Below, in pieces: positions 30,626-42,219 of a stretch of DNA of 64,000 nt; position 1 is the first letter of the stretch, and the number at the start of each line of letters is the position of its first letter. The notes under the pieces were generated by a model, which worked only from the letters and a program-made list of their open reading frames with translations, searched no databases and had not been told where the DNA came from. Both the position numbers and the translations under genes were made by a program. The stretch spans positions 1 to 64,000 of the forward strand of contig CAJHZI010000892.1 in NCBI GenBank assembly GCA_905160935.1. Direction: 5' to 3'. The stretch is from Enchytraeus crypticus (lineage: Eukaryota > Annelida > Clitellata > Enchytraeida > Enchytraeidae).

Positions 30626-31560
30626 TCTCGTTCTACTAAGACTCAAACAGTGCACGGCTGATCAGTTTGCATTAGGTCGGGCGCTTTGATGTACAATGAA
30701 GAAAATCTAAAATAGCTACTCATATGCGTAATAAAGTGTAAACAGAACACCGTGCTTCTTGTAATATTTTCTATTATTTGCATAATTTTATACTAAACAG
30801 GACGATGGCAACATTATGGAGGCGTCACATCATCTCAACAGTAATTGCTCTGTTCTTTGTTGTGTTAAACTGTGACTATTTCAACACGCCGTAACGAATA
30901 TGTTCGATGATAGCTCGAAAGTGTCCAGATCTCTCGAACAGACGCTGTCGGCTTCTAACATTACATTAGACACGTTATTTATCATGCTGCAATTGAACAA
31001 AGAAGCGAAAGGTCTTTTTAAAGTACATAAATCAATAAAGTCTATATTTTCTCAAAATAATCTACTAACCAGTGTATTAGCTGTTTCACTGTATCTTCTT
31101 GTATCGTCTAGTGTACACTTAGATCGATACTATCCAAACTAAAACTTGAGGTAATTCCAGTTCCGTGGGATAGACTCAGGATAATCCAGGTTCTCCTTAA
31201 GTTAATTAATGATCATCATGATACAGTTAATTAGTTACCAATTTAAATCCAGCGGTAAGGCTGTTATCAATCTGTGCTCGAATAAGACTTTGTTTGTATT
31301 CATACTGAATATCATTCCAACAAATAATTTACTTTATAGCTAGTTGCCTTTTCATTAGGGCTCCGGAAGTTAAAGAATAATTTAATAGTTAACAGATAAT
31401 GATTAAAGAAATTTTAGCTATTGCAAATTGTAACCGTTAAGTTTCTTAAAATTTCATAATTGAAAATCTTGTTTTTCGTACTTGACATAACAGAAAGCGG
31501 AATTTTCGGGAGTTATTAAAACATGGTCAACTGTTGTAATAGATAAATTATCCACCTTGT
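30626..31560. other. No gene seen
   Basis: An open frame at 30900-31142 (80 codons) has no recognised domain. AT-rich otherwise. Confidence 0.4.
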
Positions 31561-31571
31561 TCAACACCACT

Positions 31572-32178
31572 TGAAAGACAATGGGCATACCAAAGAGTTG
31601 GAGGAGGGGTACAATTGTTAAGCTGCCCACAAATGGAGATTTGAATAATTGCAATAATTGGAGAGGTATAAACTTGCAATCAATACCTGACAAAGTCTTC
31701 TGTTCTCTATTACTTGAAAGAATGAAAACAGAAATAGACAAGAAGTTAAGAGAACATCAAGCTGGCTTTAGGCGCAATTGATTATGCAAAGAACAAATTT
31801 TCAATTTCCGTCATTTCAACAGAGCATAGAATTCCAACAAGACATCTATATAAATTTCATTGACTTCAAAAAAGCATTTGATAGTATTCATAGGGACAAT
31901 TTATGGAAATTAAAAGGAAGCTATGGAATTCCTGAGAAATTCACTGAATTGTTTAAACTGTTGCATGAGAATGCGTTCTGCAATATAAAAACACCAACAG
32001 GGGTTACTGACCTTTCAATATTGTAACAGGAATTACTGTCGCTCCTCCTTTTTCTTCTAGTGATTGATTTTGTAATAAGAAAAGCTTTCGATGAAATTTA
32101 ATGGGGAATAAAGTTAAGTCATAGGAAATAAGCTGACCTTGATTTTGCGGACGACATAGCCTTACTAACAAACAATAA
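31572..32178 (+). mobile_element. LINE RT fragment, third family
   Basis: RT motifs in order but in shifting frames. IPKSWRRGTIVKLPTNGDLN and NWRGINLQSIPDKVFCSLLL, then KKLREHQAGFRRN (31581-31780), are followed after a frame change by DIYINFIDFKKAFDSIHRDN and LWKLKGSYGIPEKFTELFKL (31778-32026). ADLDFADDIALLTNN lies near 32132-32176. The AFDS and FADD boxes are RT motifs A and C. Spacing is shortened and at least two frame breaks are visible, so the copy is dead. It differs from L1 and L2, and RTE/CR1-like is the best class guess. Confidence 0.88.
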
Positions 32179-32780
32179 TATTATAGGTTATTATTTTCTG
32201 ATCTAAGAGTAGAGGTAGCTCGCTATCCAAAGAGCTACGTCACATACAGTTTTATTCGTCAGATTTATGCGTGTTACAATAAGAAAACTATTACACTATT
32301 ATTATGTTTCACCCGTTGCATATTTTCGTAATTTCTTTAGGATCCCATAATTGCGAATATCTGTATTAGTCGTTTCCTTCTAATTACAAAGCGAAGTTCT
32401 AAAGCAATAAATTTCAAAATTGGCCTACTAAGTAACTCAACAACTTCTACCATCGTATCTTCACGTATCTAGAAATTTTGAATAAATAAAAAAAATTCAC
32501 GTTTTGTTCTAAAACGACACGTTTAAATTAAACAACTATAGCTCAATTTGAAAACGTAAAGTTAAGCTAGAAACTTGTGGAGCGATATTTCACCAGTTAA
32601 GTGGCAGATGAGAGAACGAGGAAAGCCTGTTCTCTCAACGCATCTATTCACACTACTGCAACACTACAAGCACACGCCTATATCAACCAAGCCTGACTTC
32701 TCAACACTGCAGTGGCTGCAGCCCTGGCTCAACTAGGGGTTAGAGTCAGCTAGGCCTGGCGTCCACCCTCACGCTAGCTA
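32179..32780. other. No gene seen
   Basis: No recognised feature. CT/AC-rich before the next minisatellite. Confidence 0.4.
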
Positions 32781-32784
32781 CCCT

Positions 32785-33028
32785 CGTCTAGCATTAGCTA
32801 CTCTACCCTAACATTAGCTACTCTACTCTAACATTAGCTACTCTACCCTAATATTAGCTACTCTATCATAACATTAGCTACTATACCCTATCATTAGCTA
32901 CTCAATCATAACATTAGCTACTCTGCCCTATCATTAGCTACTCTATCATAACATTAGCTACTATACCCTATCATTAGCTACTCAATCATAACATTAGCTA
33001 CACTACCCTAACATTAGCTACTCTAACT
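32785..33028 (+). repeat. 20-bp minisatellite (CATTAGCTACTCTACCCTAA)
   Basis: About 12 units. Two subtypes alternate (CTCTACCCTAA and CTCTATCATAA/CTCAATCATAA), giving an 80-bp higher-order repeat in the middle (32880-33000). Confidence 0.93.
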
Positions 33029-33124
33029 ACTCGGGCCACTCTAGCTATCATTACTGAAAGGACTGACATTTGATACCTTTGTACTTGTAGTACTGTGTTG
33101 TCTGGTACCTGGTAGTAACCATAC

Positions 33125-33245
33125 AAATAAAGCTAACGCTTAGTTTAACGTCAGTTTCCCAATCAGAAGGGATACTGCCAGAGACGGTCCTACTGAGATT
33201 TGAACCCATGGACTCTTGCTTCTCAGGCAAGTGTGCTATACAGGG
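33125..33245 (-). mobile_element. SINE-F: tRNA-like head on the CTGACGTTAA tail
   Basis: Read on the minus strand: CCTGTATAGCACACTTGCCT, an anticodon-type arm CTTGC-CTGAGAA-GCAAG (a perfect 5-bp stem with a 7-nt loop), then GGGTTCAAATCTCAG (B-box), and GGGAAACTGACGTTAAACTA at the right end. The head differs from SINE-A but the tail is the same. Loop positions 34-36 read GAG. It is not a functional tRNA because no acceptor stem pairs. Confidence 0.75.
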
Positions 33246-33345
33246 AGAGGAGAGAGAGAGAGGGAGAGAGAGAGTGTGAGAGTTAGAGATGGAGAAATAT
33301 AGGGGAGAGAGAAAGAGAGAGAGAGGGAGAGAGAGAGAGAGACAG
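33246..33345 (+). repeat. GA-rich microsatellite
   Basis: (GA)n with GGGA interruptions directly after SINE-F. Confidence 0.93.
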
Positions 33346-33679
33346 GAACAATGATTCTTTAATAGAAACAGACAGATTTAGGGATAAACTCCCCGACCCT
33401 AAAATAATCCTTTTATTCGTTATCACCTTGGCAGCCTTGAAGATGGCAACAGATACATTAATAGGTCTCATGTTGTTATAACTTCTTAACTCTAATAGGC
33501 TTGATGTTGTTATGAACGATTCGTCTCTAACAAGGTTGATCTAAATCTAGATAATAATAATCTGATGTTGCCGAAACCGACTTATCAAAACTGATAGTAT
33601 GAAAAGCTGGACCAATACTTTCAACAAAATGATATAACGGATTTTAACTTGACAGCTGATTAAGAAAAGTCTAGTAAAA

Positions 33680-33815
33680 AAGCTGGTAAAGCTAAGGTTA
33701 ACGTCTGTTTCCTCACTCGAAAGCGATGTCAGTGAAGGGCGAGGTCAGGATTTAAATCCCGCACATACTGACCAGCGGTCGAGTATCTTACCGACTTCGT
33801 CACTGACTCCAGCTG
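33680..33815 (-). mobile_element. SINE-A copy
   Basis: GCTAAGGTTAACGTCTGTTT, CGAAAGCGATGTCAGTGAAG, GGATTTAAATCCCGCACATA, CGGTCGAGTATCTTACCGAC, CTGACTCCAGC. Confidence 0.87.
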
Positions 33816-33917
33816 TGAGATTAGTTTGACAGAACTTCTGAGTCTGGGATGAGAGGGATTATCTAACAATATTCCCGTGTTGTGTCCGGGGAACTGAAGA
33901 ATGTACCAATGTTACTG

Positions 33918-33995
33918 CAAGAGAGAGAGAGAGAGAAAGTGAGTGAGTGAGTGAGTGAGATAGTGTGTGTGTGTGTGACACTGTGTGTATGTAAC

Positions 33996-34046
<51 letters not shown>

Positions 34047-34740
34047 GTGAGTGAGTGAGTGATGAGTGATGAGTGATGAGTGATGAGTGATGAGTGATGA
34101 GTGATGAGTGATGAGTGAGTGATGAGTGATGAGTGAGTGATGAGTGATGAGTGATGAGTGAGTGATGAGTGAGTGAGTGAGTGAGTGATGAGTGAGTGAG
34201 TGAGTGAGTGAGTGAGTGAGTGAGTGAGTGAGTGAGTGAGTGAGTGAGTGAGTGAGTGAGTGAGTGAGTGAGTGAGTGAGTGAGTGAGTGAGTGAGTGAG
34301 TGAGTTGGTGAGTGAGTGAGTGAGTGAGTGAGTGAGTGAGTGAGTGAGTGAGTGAGTGAGTGAGTGAGTGAGTGAGTGAGTGAGTGAGTGAGTGAGTGAG
34401 TGAGTGAGTGAGTGAGTGAGTGAGTGAGTGAGTGAGTGAGTGAGGGAGTGAGGGAGTGAGTGAGTGAGTGAGTGAGTGAGTGAGTGAGTGAGTGAGTGAG
34501 GGAGTGAGTGAGTGAGTGAGTGAGTGAGTGAGTGAGTGAGTGAGTGAGTGAGTGAGTGAGTGAGTGAGTGAGTGAGTGAGTGAGTGAGTGAGTGAGTGAG
34601 TGAGTTAGTGAGTGAGTGAGTGAGTGAGTGAGTGAGTGAGTGAGTGAGTGAGTGAGTGAGTGAGTGAGTGAGTGAGTGAGTGAGTGAGTGAGTGAGTGAG
34701 TGAGTGAGTGAGTGAGTGAGTGAGTGAGTGAGTGAGTGAG
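33918..34740 (+). repeat. GA/GT then (TGAG)n array, about 820 bp
   Basis: (GA)n and (GT)n blocks at 33918-34043, then a TGAGTGA heptamer section (34050-34190) mixing GATGAGT and GAGT, then nearly pure (TGAG)n to 34740 with scattered substitutions (TTGG at 34305, GGGAGT at 34440-34505, TTAG at 34606). Very low divergence, so recent expansion. Confidence 0.98.
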
Positions 34741-35262
34741 AAATAGAACGAAAAGAGAAAAAAGAGTTAACTAAAATATTATTAAACAGCAGTTAACACG
34801 ACCTGGTCCATTGTTTTATTACTACAATTATTACAATAACAGTATCTGAAAGTAATACATAAAAGTCTAAATGGCTAGCATGTCTGGGTATATTTGAATC
34901 ATAAGATTTGAAATAACCCATCGGGGATTGAATGAATCCAGGAGTTAAAAAAGTAAAATCTTAACGACGTCCAAGACTGTTTAACTAATAAATAATAAAA
35001 TAATTAAATTAGTCTATCTTATGACAGTGGCAGACATCATATCATGAGCAGTCATGATCTAGATTTGTACTTAATAATTTGTACGTACGGGCTTGGAACG
35101 TTTTAATAATAATACGGTATTAAGTTGTTCGTAGAAACAGCAACAATCATTGATTGTCGTTTTCACTTACTCTGGAGTCTATACTTTATTCTCAAATTTC
35201 AGGTTAATACAGCTTAATCGCCACCCTGCTCTACATTACTCGCTCAGCGTTGTCAGGAAAAC
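34741..35262. other. No gene seen
   Basis: AT-rich, no recognised exon. Confidence 0.4.
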
Positions 35263-35568
35263 ACAATGAATGCCCTGGCGTATGCATTGATTACGCATTG
35301 AATGCCCTGAAATATGCATTGATTATGCATTGAATGCCCTGGAATATGCATTGATTACGCATTGAATGCCCTGGAATATGCATTGATTACGCATTGAATG
35401 CCCTGAAATATGCATTGATTATGCATTGAATGCCCTGGAATATGCATTGATTACGCATTGAATGCCCTGGAATATGCATTGATTACGCATTGAATGCCCT
35501 GGAATATGCATTGATTACGCATTGAATGCCCTGGAATATGCGTTGATTACGCATTGAATGCTCTGGTG
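35263..35568 (+). repeat. 32-bp minisatellite
   Basis: About 9 units of GCATTGAATGCCCTGGAATA + TGCATTGATTAC. Each unit contains the palindrome ATGCAT and two GCATTGA words, so it arose from a 16-bp half-unit. Confidence 0.95.
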
Positions 35569-36005
35569 CATTTATGTTTTTCTCGGCATAATTATCAAAC
35601 ACTTTTCACCATCAGTTTTAAGTTTTAAATCGACACTAATAGGAAGGATAGAGTCAGATGGGTGGATATCCAATCCTCAATGTTTAGCAATACGCACAGA
35701 TCTCAAGCTGCCATGTGTTTGCCATGCACCGCATCAGGTACTTATATTAAGTACAGCCCGGGTACAGACACACAAAGCAAGCATGACTCAAACAGACACC
35801 TAGAGGTATAGCTACAGTGTGCAACACAGACATCTAGAAACATGGACAAGAATCTTCTCAGTGAATCCAGAATAGGGACATAGTAGATTCGATTGTAATA
35901 CTGACACGTATTTGGACTACTAAAACTAAAAGCTAGACTAAATAAAGAGTATCCTGATGAATTTAACGTCTTTTTTGTGAGTGGCAGAGAGGTCTGTAAC
36001 GGGTA
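35569..36005. other. No gene seen
   Basis: Small open frames only. Confidence 0.4.
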
Positions 36006-36007
36006 GG

Positions 36008-36190
36008 CTGGTGCAGCCTGGTGCAACCTGGTGTAATCTGGTGCAGTCTGGTGCAGTCTGGTGCAGTCTGGTGCAGTCTGGTGCAGTCTGGTGCAGTCTA
36101 AAGCAGTCTAAAGCAGTCTGGTGCAAATTGGTGCAGCCTAGTGCAGTCTGGTGTAACTTGGTACAGTCTAGTGCAGTCTGGTGCAGCCTA
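36008..36190 (+). repeat. 10-bp minisatellite (CAGTCTGGTG)
   Basis: About 18 units with CAGCCTGGTG, CAACCTGGTG and CAGTCTAAAG variants. Confidence 0.93.
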
Positions 36191-38435
36191 TTACTATTTT
36201 TAATACAATTACTATGTTACTTAATGTTCGCAATAAAGGTTCTGACATTTTTATTTCATTTGCAGTTAATTCAGTTTTTAAGCAGCCTAAAAAGCTTGCG
36301 CTTGAGTGGATGGAATAGAAACCTGAGTCAAGGATAGTTTAAACATGGAACTAAATGGTTTTCTCTCACAGCACGTTTGAATGAAAAAAGAACATGTAAT
36401 AATACATGTAATAATCTGTAACCTTAAGAGTGGCGACTCAGTTATGTAGTGGTCATTATTAATCAACTATAGATATACCAGATCATCTACAATTTCTCTC
36501 GCATTTGATTTAAGAACAATTTGATAAACTAAAATAATTTTTTTCTAAAGAAAATACATCACAAGAATGGTGCATTTTCTCAAGATAAGTTCACTAACAT
36601 GTATAAGCAAAATGACGTTTTACGTTCGTGGAAAGATTCTAATGGAGAGCTTGGTAGATGGACACTCCACTATCAAATGAGGAATGCAGGGCACCAATGA
36701 GTATCTCTGCTTTATTTTCTCTACAAATCCTCATTTCTACTGAAGTCGAATACTTAATGCTCATTATTATATTTTACATAACAAGTTAACTGTGACGTAA
36801 GTACTGTGACGCAAGCACTATGACGTAATTGCGTTGATTTCTGGGTATTCCTAATTTAAGACAAGTGCAATACCCACTCTGCTATCCACTGTAAACTAAT
36901 GTAGATTACAGTTCAGTTTCTGCCGAGCATTGTCATACACAATTACAAATGCTTCGAATGTTAAATATCAAATTGCTAACAATAAAGAAAAGAGAAATAA
37001 TGCGAACCGTCGATAATTAAATAGGATCCTATAAATTATACAGCTTTAGTTCATCTTAAAATGCTCTCGTTTTAGTTCTAAACAATATCTCTCTTAGGCT
37101 CGTCATAATGGTGTTAAATTTCTTCTCATTCCGCCTAAAGAATGATAGGTCTACAGTTTCTCTAAGTTCATTGGGTACAGTTTTTTTTATTTGTAACGGA
37201 TAGGCATGGTTTTATGATCTCAGATCATCTGAGCGTGAAGGCACGGTCATGGACCGCTGAGTCCAAGATTTATATTCCTTTATTCGCTGCGAATTCGGAA
37301 TCCCTGCTCCGTAATTAAATCCTAACATGTTTCGATTTTTTAAACAGACAGAAGCAATCTTCTTGCAACACAACAAATTATTAAATCAATATGGTTCATG
37401 TTTTCATTATAATGCTGCAGTACGCGGCTAATTAGGCACTGCAGTCAGGCTGTTCTGCAAAGTTTATATGAACTTGCTTGACACAATTCTATCTCTTAAA
37501 GAATTATTAAATAAAGAATAAAAACTCGCAAGTCATCATTCATCACGAAATCTGGACAAAATAAGAAGAACGCCTTCCTATCTATTTACTGAGATTATTA
37601 CTCTTTTATGCTTTTTGAAATCAATTACTATTGTTATGAGAATAAATATTCTACTTTTTTATAAGAGTTAATATCTTATTTTCTAAATATTCTTCCCAAA
37701 ATAACAACGAAATCTGAAACTAATAAAAATTCATATTTTTTTTTTTTTTTTTCGTGATCTTCATTTTACTCTTTTTCTACATCCATATACATGACAGTCC
37801 TGTCGTGTATCTGGTAACGTCTAGACGCCGCACTGATGATACCAACGAGAGAGAGAGGGAGAGCGTACTTGTTTTTCATTTCCTAACAGGAAGCTAGGCT
37901 TTACAGAAGCGTCACGATCTATGGATACTAGAGATATAAGACTGTTTAGTGGTTTTAAGAATAATGCTTGTTTTACACACCCGTTTTTAACGATTGTCTG
38001 CGCGTATTTATGGCTTGCAACATTGCATTAATCGATTGAAAAATTTTGGTGTTTTATTAATTGTTATTTAAGAAGCTACGTCGTTTACAAACAGTTTCGG
38101 CATTCATAGCTCCAACGCGTCTCCATTTTTCTCATTTTCTTTTCTTTCTTCTTTTTCTCATTTTCTCCAGAGCGTCTCGTTCTCGAGCTATAGGCCTAGT
38201 TCTTAAACGTTTACGCACAAGTTGGAGGCAGGCCTAGAGAAGGATTTTATTAATAACGTTGTAACACTCACTAAAATCTTAGGTTGCAACAAAACGAAGC
38301 AACGAGTTCTAAGGTTCACAGAAAGTGTACGTCATTACTATTAATTTGCGAGTTTTGACGACCAATGTTAGTAGTGAACCAGAGTACATCGGAGAGTGGG
38401 ATCATAGTCACAAGATCCGAGTAAATCATATCAAA
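36191..38435. other. About 2.2 kb with no gene seen
   Basis: AT-rich, unique-looking. It contains a T run at 37739-37752 and a short TGACGTAAGTACTGTGACGC direct repeat near 36793. No exon with coding signature on either strand. Confidence 0.4.
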
Positions 38436-38437
38436 CT

Positions 38438-38562
38438 ATATCATAGTAAATCATATTCTAAATCATAGTAAATCATATCATAGTCAATCATAGTAAATCA
38501 TATCATACTAATTCATAGTACATCATATCATACTAATTCATAGTAAATCATACTCACAAGAT
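38438..38562 (+). repeat. ATCATAGTAA-type short repeat
   Basis: About 10 imperfect units (AAATCATATCATAGT, TAATTCATAGT) flanked by two copies of CACAAGATCCGAGT. Confidence 0.88.
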
Positions 38563-39220
38563 CCGAGTCTTATTTACTTTATTGTTTAACGAGAATTTCA
38601 TTGTTAGTATATGTAATTGGAAAGCTTTCTATTTCTACTGAATTTAAGTGTTTAGAAAAGCTGTATGTACAGCTAAAAGGTACGAGTTAGGCCTATATGT
38701 CATATTTAGCAGTTAAATCTGAAGTTATAACATAACATAACATAACATAACATTACAGAGTCAGGACGCAATTATATGCTTGTTTAAGACTCATCAGGCT
38801 ATTAACTAAAACCAATTGTATATTTTGCAGTGCAATTCTTGGACTGATTGTAAAAAACTACTTATTGCATGCTGTCATCTGGTGAGTTAAAACATTGCTC
38901 ATTCACAATGATAGTGTCCTGTTAATATAAATATTATATCCTTCTACAGTGTGCTAAGAAGTACTCGGCAAAATACTAAAGTATAAGTAAAAGTAAATGG
39001 TTATTGAAAGTAAAAGTAGAAAGTACTTTTTCACAATTATACTTAAGTAAAAGTTTTATAATACTCGACAAAACAGTACTTCTTTTCAGTAAAAAGTAAA
39101 CGTACTCTGAAATTTGTAAGAAAACTTATAGGGCTCATGCGCATGCTTATGATTTTAAAGTTTTACATTAGATTTAATTATGCAGCACAATTAAGTTAAA
39201 TTAACATAATTATTGTTAAC
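38563..39220. other. ATAAC pentamer run and an AAAGTA-rich inverted-repeat region
   Basis: ATAACATAACATAACATAAC lies at 38727-38751. At about 38950-39110 a stretch of GTAAAAGTA, AGTACTTTTTCAC and AAGTACTCGGCAAAATACT pairs with CGACAAAACAGTACTTCTTT, a weak MITE-like inverted repeat. No coding potential. Confidence 0.5.
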
Positions 39221-39221
39221 T

Positions 39222-39448
39222 CAGACTCTCTCTCCAGTGTCCTATCGAGTAGGCCTACGTATCAGGTACAATGTGTTTATATTCCTACTTATACGCTGCC
39301 TTCACTACCTTCACGCTCCATAATTAGCACTGAACCGCCTAACGAGTTAATCCCTGCTCAAAAGGCTATGAATTACGCACATATTAATTTACCCTACAGC
39401 TTATATATGAACAAAATGGCTCTGAGGTGGTTTTCCGCTGTTGTTCTC
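39222..39448 (-). mobile_element. SINE-C copy, diverged
   Basis: CTCTCTCTCCAGTGTCCTAT (tail side), TTATATTCCTACTTATACGC, CACGCTCCATAATTAGCACT, AACGAGTTAATCCCTGCTCA, TCTGAGGTGGTTTTCCGCTG. Confidence 0.75.
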
Positions 39449-39962
39449 AGATCTTACTCAATCGCCTCGTCCGACACATGCAATTTATGAACGGTTTATT
39501 CTTCTGTGTCCCGAACACAACACATCTCAGACTCGTTAATGTAAAATTAATAATTGACATATTGGCAAGGTCCACAAAATATAGCTGTAGGTTCATGATT
39601 TATGTTTTTATATTTGGTTTTTAACCAACTCCACATGCACTGCTATGTTAATGAAAACGAATAGCTGTTGTAGATCGTGTTGGGTATGATTTCAAATCAT
39701 TTGATTTACAATTACAAAATCAAATCAAACTTATGATTTTGATTAGAAACTCGTTTCACGAGAGTGACTGAGCGATTTTGATTTTGATTCAAGAATCATA
39801 AAAACTACAACTCAATAGAAATTATTTTGATTTTAAAATTATTTTCCGTCTGCTAATTTTGATTTAAAACAGTTTTAAAATGGTTTTACCCAACCCTAGT
39901 TAATGGCAAAGAGAGTCTGAGTTCAAGTTATCAATGCGGCAGAATTTAAATTTCTTCAGGAA
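39449..39962. other. No gene seen
   Basis: An AATCAAAATCAAA-type drift lies at 39690-39870. Nothing else was recognised. Confidence 0.4.
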
Positions 39963-39965
39963 AAA

Positions 39966-40032
39966 TAGCTGGTAAGGCTAATTTTAACTTCAGTTTCCTC
40001 ATTCGAAAGCGATGTCAGTGACGGGGGACCGT
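39966..40032 (-). mobile_element. SINE-A tail half
   Basis: GCTGGTAAGGCTAATTTTAA, CTTCAGTTTCCTCATTCGAA and GCGATGTCAGTGACGG, then unrelated sequence. The head is missing. Confidence 0.8.
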
Positions 40033-40147
40033 AGGAAGTATATAATAATCGTTTAACTTTATCTTAAAATAGCTGGCATAGATCTTTGCCTAGTTTTCTT
40101 AAAGGCATGACCGACAAATAACTAACGTATGAGAGCTACGAAAACCA

Positions 40148-40290
40148 CGGCTGGAGGCAGTGGCGAAGTCATTAAGGCACTCGACGGCGGATCAGTAGGT
40201 GCGGGGTTCAAATCCTGGGCTCTCCCGTCACTGACATCGCTTTAGAGTAAGGAAACTGACGTCAATATGAGCTTTAGCTTTACTAGCTGA
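40148..40290 (+). mobile_element. SINE-A copy
   Basis: GGCTGGAGGCAGTGGCGAAG, GCGGGGTTCAAATCCTGGGC, GTCACTGACATCGCTTTAGA, GGAAACTGACGTCAATATGA, GCTTTAGCTTTACTAGCTGA. Confidence 0.88.
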
Positions 40291-40858
40291 AGCTGGTCGG
40301 CTACGGAAGACTGGAGTAAGGAATGAGTCACGCCTAGTGACTGACAAACAGTCCGTGCCAGTCTCGACTGTAGCAGAACTCGGTTAGTCGATATAGCGTG
40401 GTCTGGTTAACTCTGCTAGAAGTCCTGAGGTGACACAATCAATCACACAGAGCTGTCTTTAGCATGGATACTGTGCTTCTGTCACTCTGTTTGTAGTTAG
40501 AGAAAATAATAATAATAAAGTGTAAGAAATAAAATAAAAACACTGACGTTCTACGAATGTACTGAGATTAATAAAATCTTAGATAATTTTAACAGATCGT
40601 ATGAAGCTAGTAAAGTTAGCAAAAGCGAATATAGATGTAGAGTTAAGATTAACATTAAGTTAACAAGACCGTGTGTACTTTCTATACAGGGGCAGGATAT
40701 TAACGAGTATGTTGCAGCAGTTTCATAATTCGTAGTATTTTATCCTAATAATAATAATGTTTGAGCTGCGTTACACATAGAGGAATTTTAATTTTGTTGA
40801 AATAAGCAGCAGAATCGCGTTGATTAGAAGATTAGTAGTTTAAGACAGAACCCCAAAG
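40291..40858. other. No gene seen
   Basis: An AATAATAATAA run near 40507. No exon. Confidence 0.4.
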
Positions 40859-40859
40859 A

Positions 40860-41345
40860 TCTCCTAAATATCTCAGAGATTTCCTAAACATCTCAAAGAT
40901 CTCTTGCTACATCTTAGAGATATTCAAAACATCTCAGAGATCTCCTACAAGATCTTAGAGATCTCTTGCTACATCTTAGAGATCTCCTAAACATCTGATA
41001 GATCTCCTACAACATCTCATAGATCTCTTGATACATCTTAGAGATCTCCTAAACATCTGATAGATCTCCTACAACATCTCATAGATCTCTTGCTACATCT
41101 TAGAGATCTCCTAAACATCTGATAGATCTCTTACAACATTTCATAGATCTCTTGATATTCACAGAGATCTCCTAAACATCTGATAGATCTCCTACAACAT
41201 CTCATAGATCTCTTGATACATCTTAGAGATCTCCTAAACATCTGATAGATCTCCTACAACATTTCATAGATCTCTTGATACATCTCAGAAATCTCTTGCT
41301 ACATCTCATAGATCTCCTACAGCATCTCAGAGATCTGCTACAGTA
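40860..41345 (+). repeat. 62-bp higher-order repeat of about 20-bp AGATCTC units
   Basis: The basic unit is CATCTCATAGATCTCCTACA-like. Three variants in fixed order (CTAAACATCTGATAGATCTC; CTACAACATCTCATAGATCTC; TTGATACATCTTAGAGATCTC) make a 62-bp trimer repeated about 5 times at 40975-41270. It is rich in AGATCT palindromes. Confidence 0.92.
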
Positions 41346-41775
41346 TGAACAACGGAATGTTATCAACTGATGACGAGGTAAGACTCCTTCAAATCCTTAC
41401 CTTATCCATAACTGACTACCTTATCCTTAACTGACACTTTTCCTTATGTGTCAGACTCTTTAAATGTTAATTAAACGTGGAATAATCACTCGAGATGATA
41501 TCTATCTTTAATTATCTATAATGTTATTTACAGTTAGGTATGTCACCCTTGTAAGATCTATACAACACGCATTACAGTGCAATGGGAATCTATATTGATA
41601 TCTGCCATTATTTATTTAATTGTCTAGTTAATTCATTAAACTGTTCATTTACCTGTCCCATAAATGCTCTAACTAACTAAGAGTTTACTTTCAGATCGCT
41701 ATAATGAGAGTTGAACCTGTGATCTATAAGTTATCTTTCACTTCATTTCACACGATGTTAATTGTAAATAGAATA
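41346..41775. other. No gene seen
   Basis: A short ACTGACACTTT/CTTATCCTTAACTGAC repeat near 41400. Otherwise plain. Confidence 0.4.
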
Positions 41776-41777
41776 TC

Positions 41778-42000
41778 TTAAAAGCGTATTGGTAAAGTCT
41801 TCAACTTTTAAATGACAGACCCTGAGGTGACTTGAACCCTCGTGGGCTCGAATCCCAGCTGCGTTAAATCTGAGAGTAAAATCTCAGACATGCATAGATT
41901 GGTTATACGGAAAATGGTCTAAATTGCCATACAGATACCAACAGATTAAACATGAGGTAGCAAAAGTGATATCAACATAGTTGATCATTTCACTATAATG
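41778..42000 (+). mobile_element. SINE-B copy
   Basis: GCGTATTGGTAAAGTCTTCA (A-box side), CTTGAACCCTCGTGGGCTCG with GGGCTCGAATCCC (B-box), CTGAGAGTAAAATCTCAGAC, TGGTTATACGGAAAATGGTC, GTGATATCAACATAGTTGAT, CATTTCACTATAATGC. Confidence 0.87.
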
Positions 42001-42039
42001 CTTGTCTACTTTTATTTTGAAGTTGTTCAGAGTAGAAGT

Positions 42040-42160
42040 GTAATAATAACAATAACAACAATTAGAGTGCTACAGTCATCAATGACAACATACCATCGAG
42101 CACTATTGAGTCAAAATCAAGAAGGCGAGCAAAATGAAAGGTCCGAAAACGGTGCAAATT
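42040..42160. repeat. Dispersed repeat E following SINE-B
   Basis: AATAACAATAACAACAATTA, GAGTGCTACAGTCATCAATG, ACAACATACCATCGAGCACT, GAAGGCGAGCAAAATGAAAG. It follows SINE-B directly, as at 24090, so B and E may be one longer element. Confidence 0.75.
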
Positions 42161-42219
42161 CCAAAATCCAGAAAATCAGTCCAAAGTTAAAGTAAGAGAT
42201 TAAGATACATTTGTTTGTA

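Noticed and set aside
33125-33245. A tRNA-Leu gene (anticodon arm CTTGC-CTGAGAA-GCAAG)
   Set aside because: The arm and B-box are present but the acceptor stem is not, and the tail is the SINE word CTGACGTTAA.
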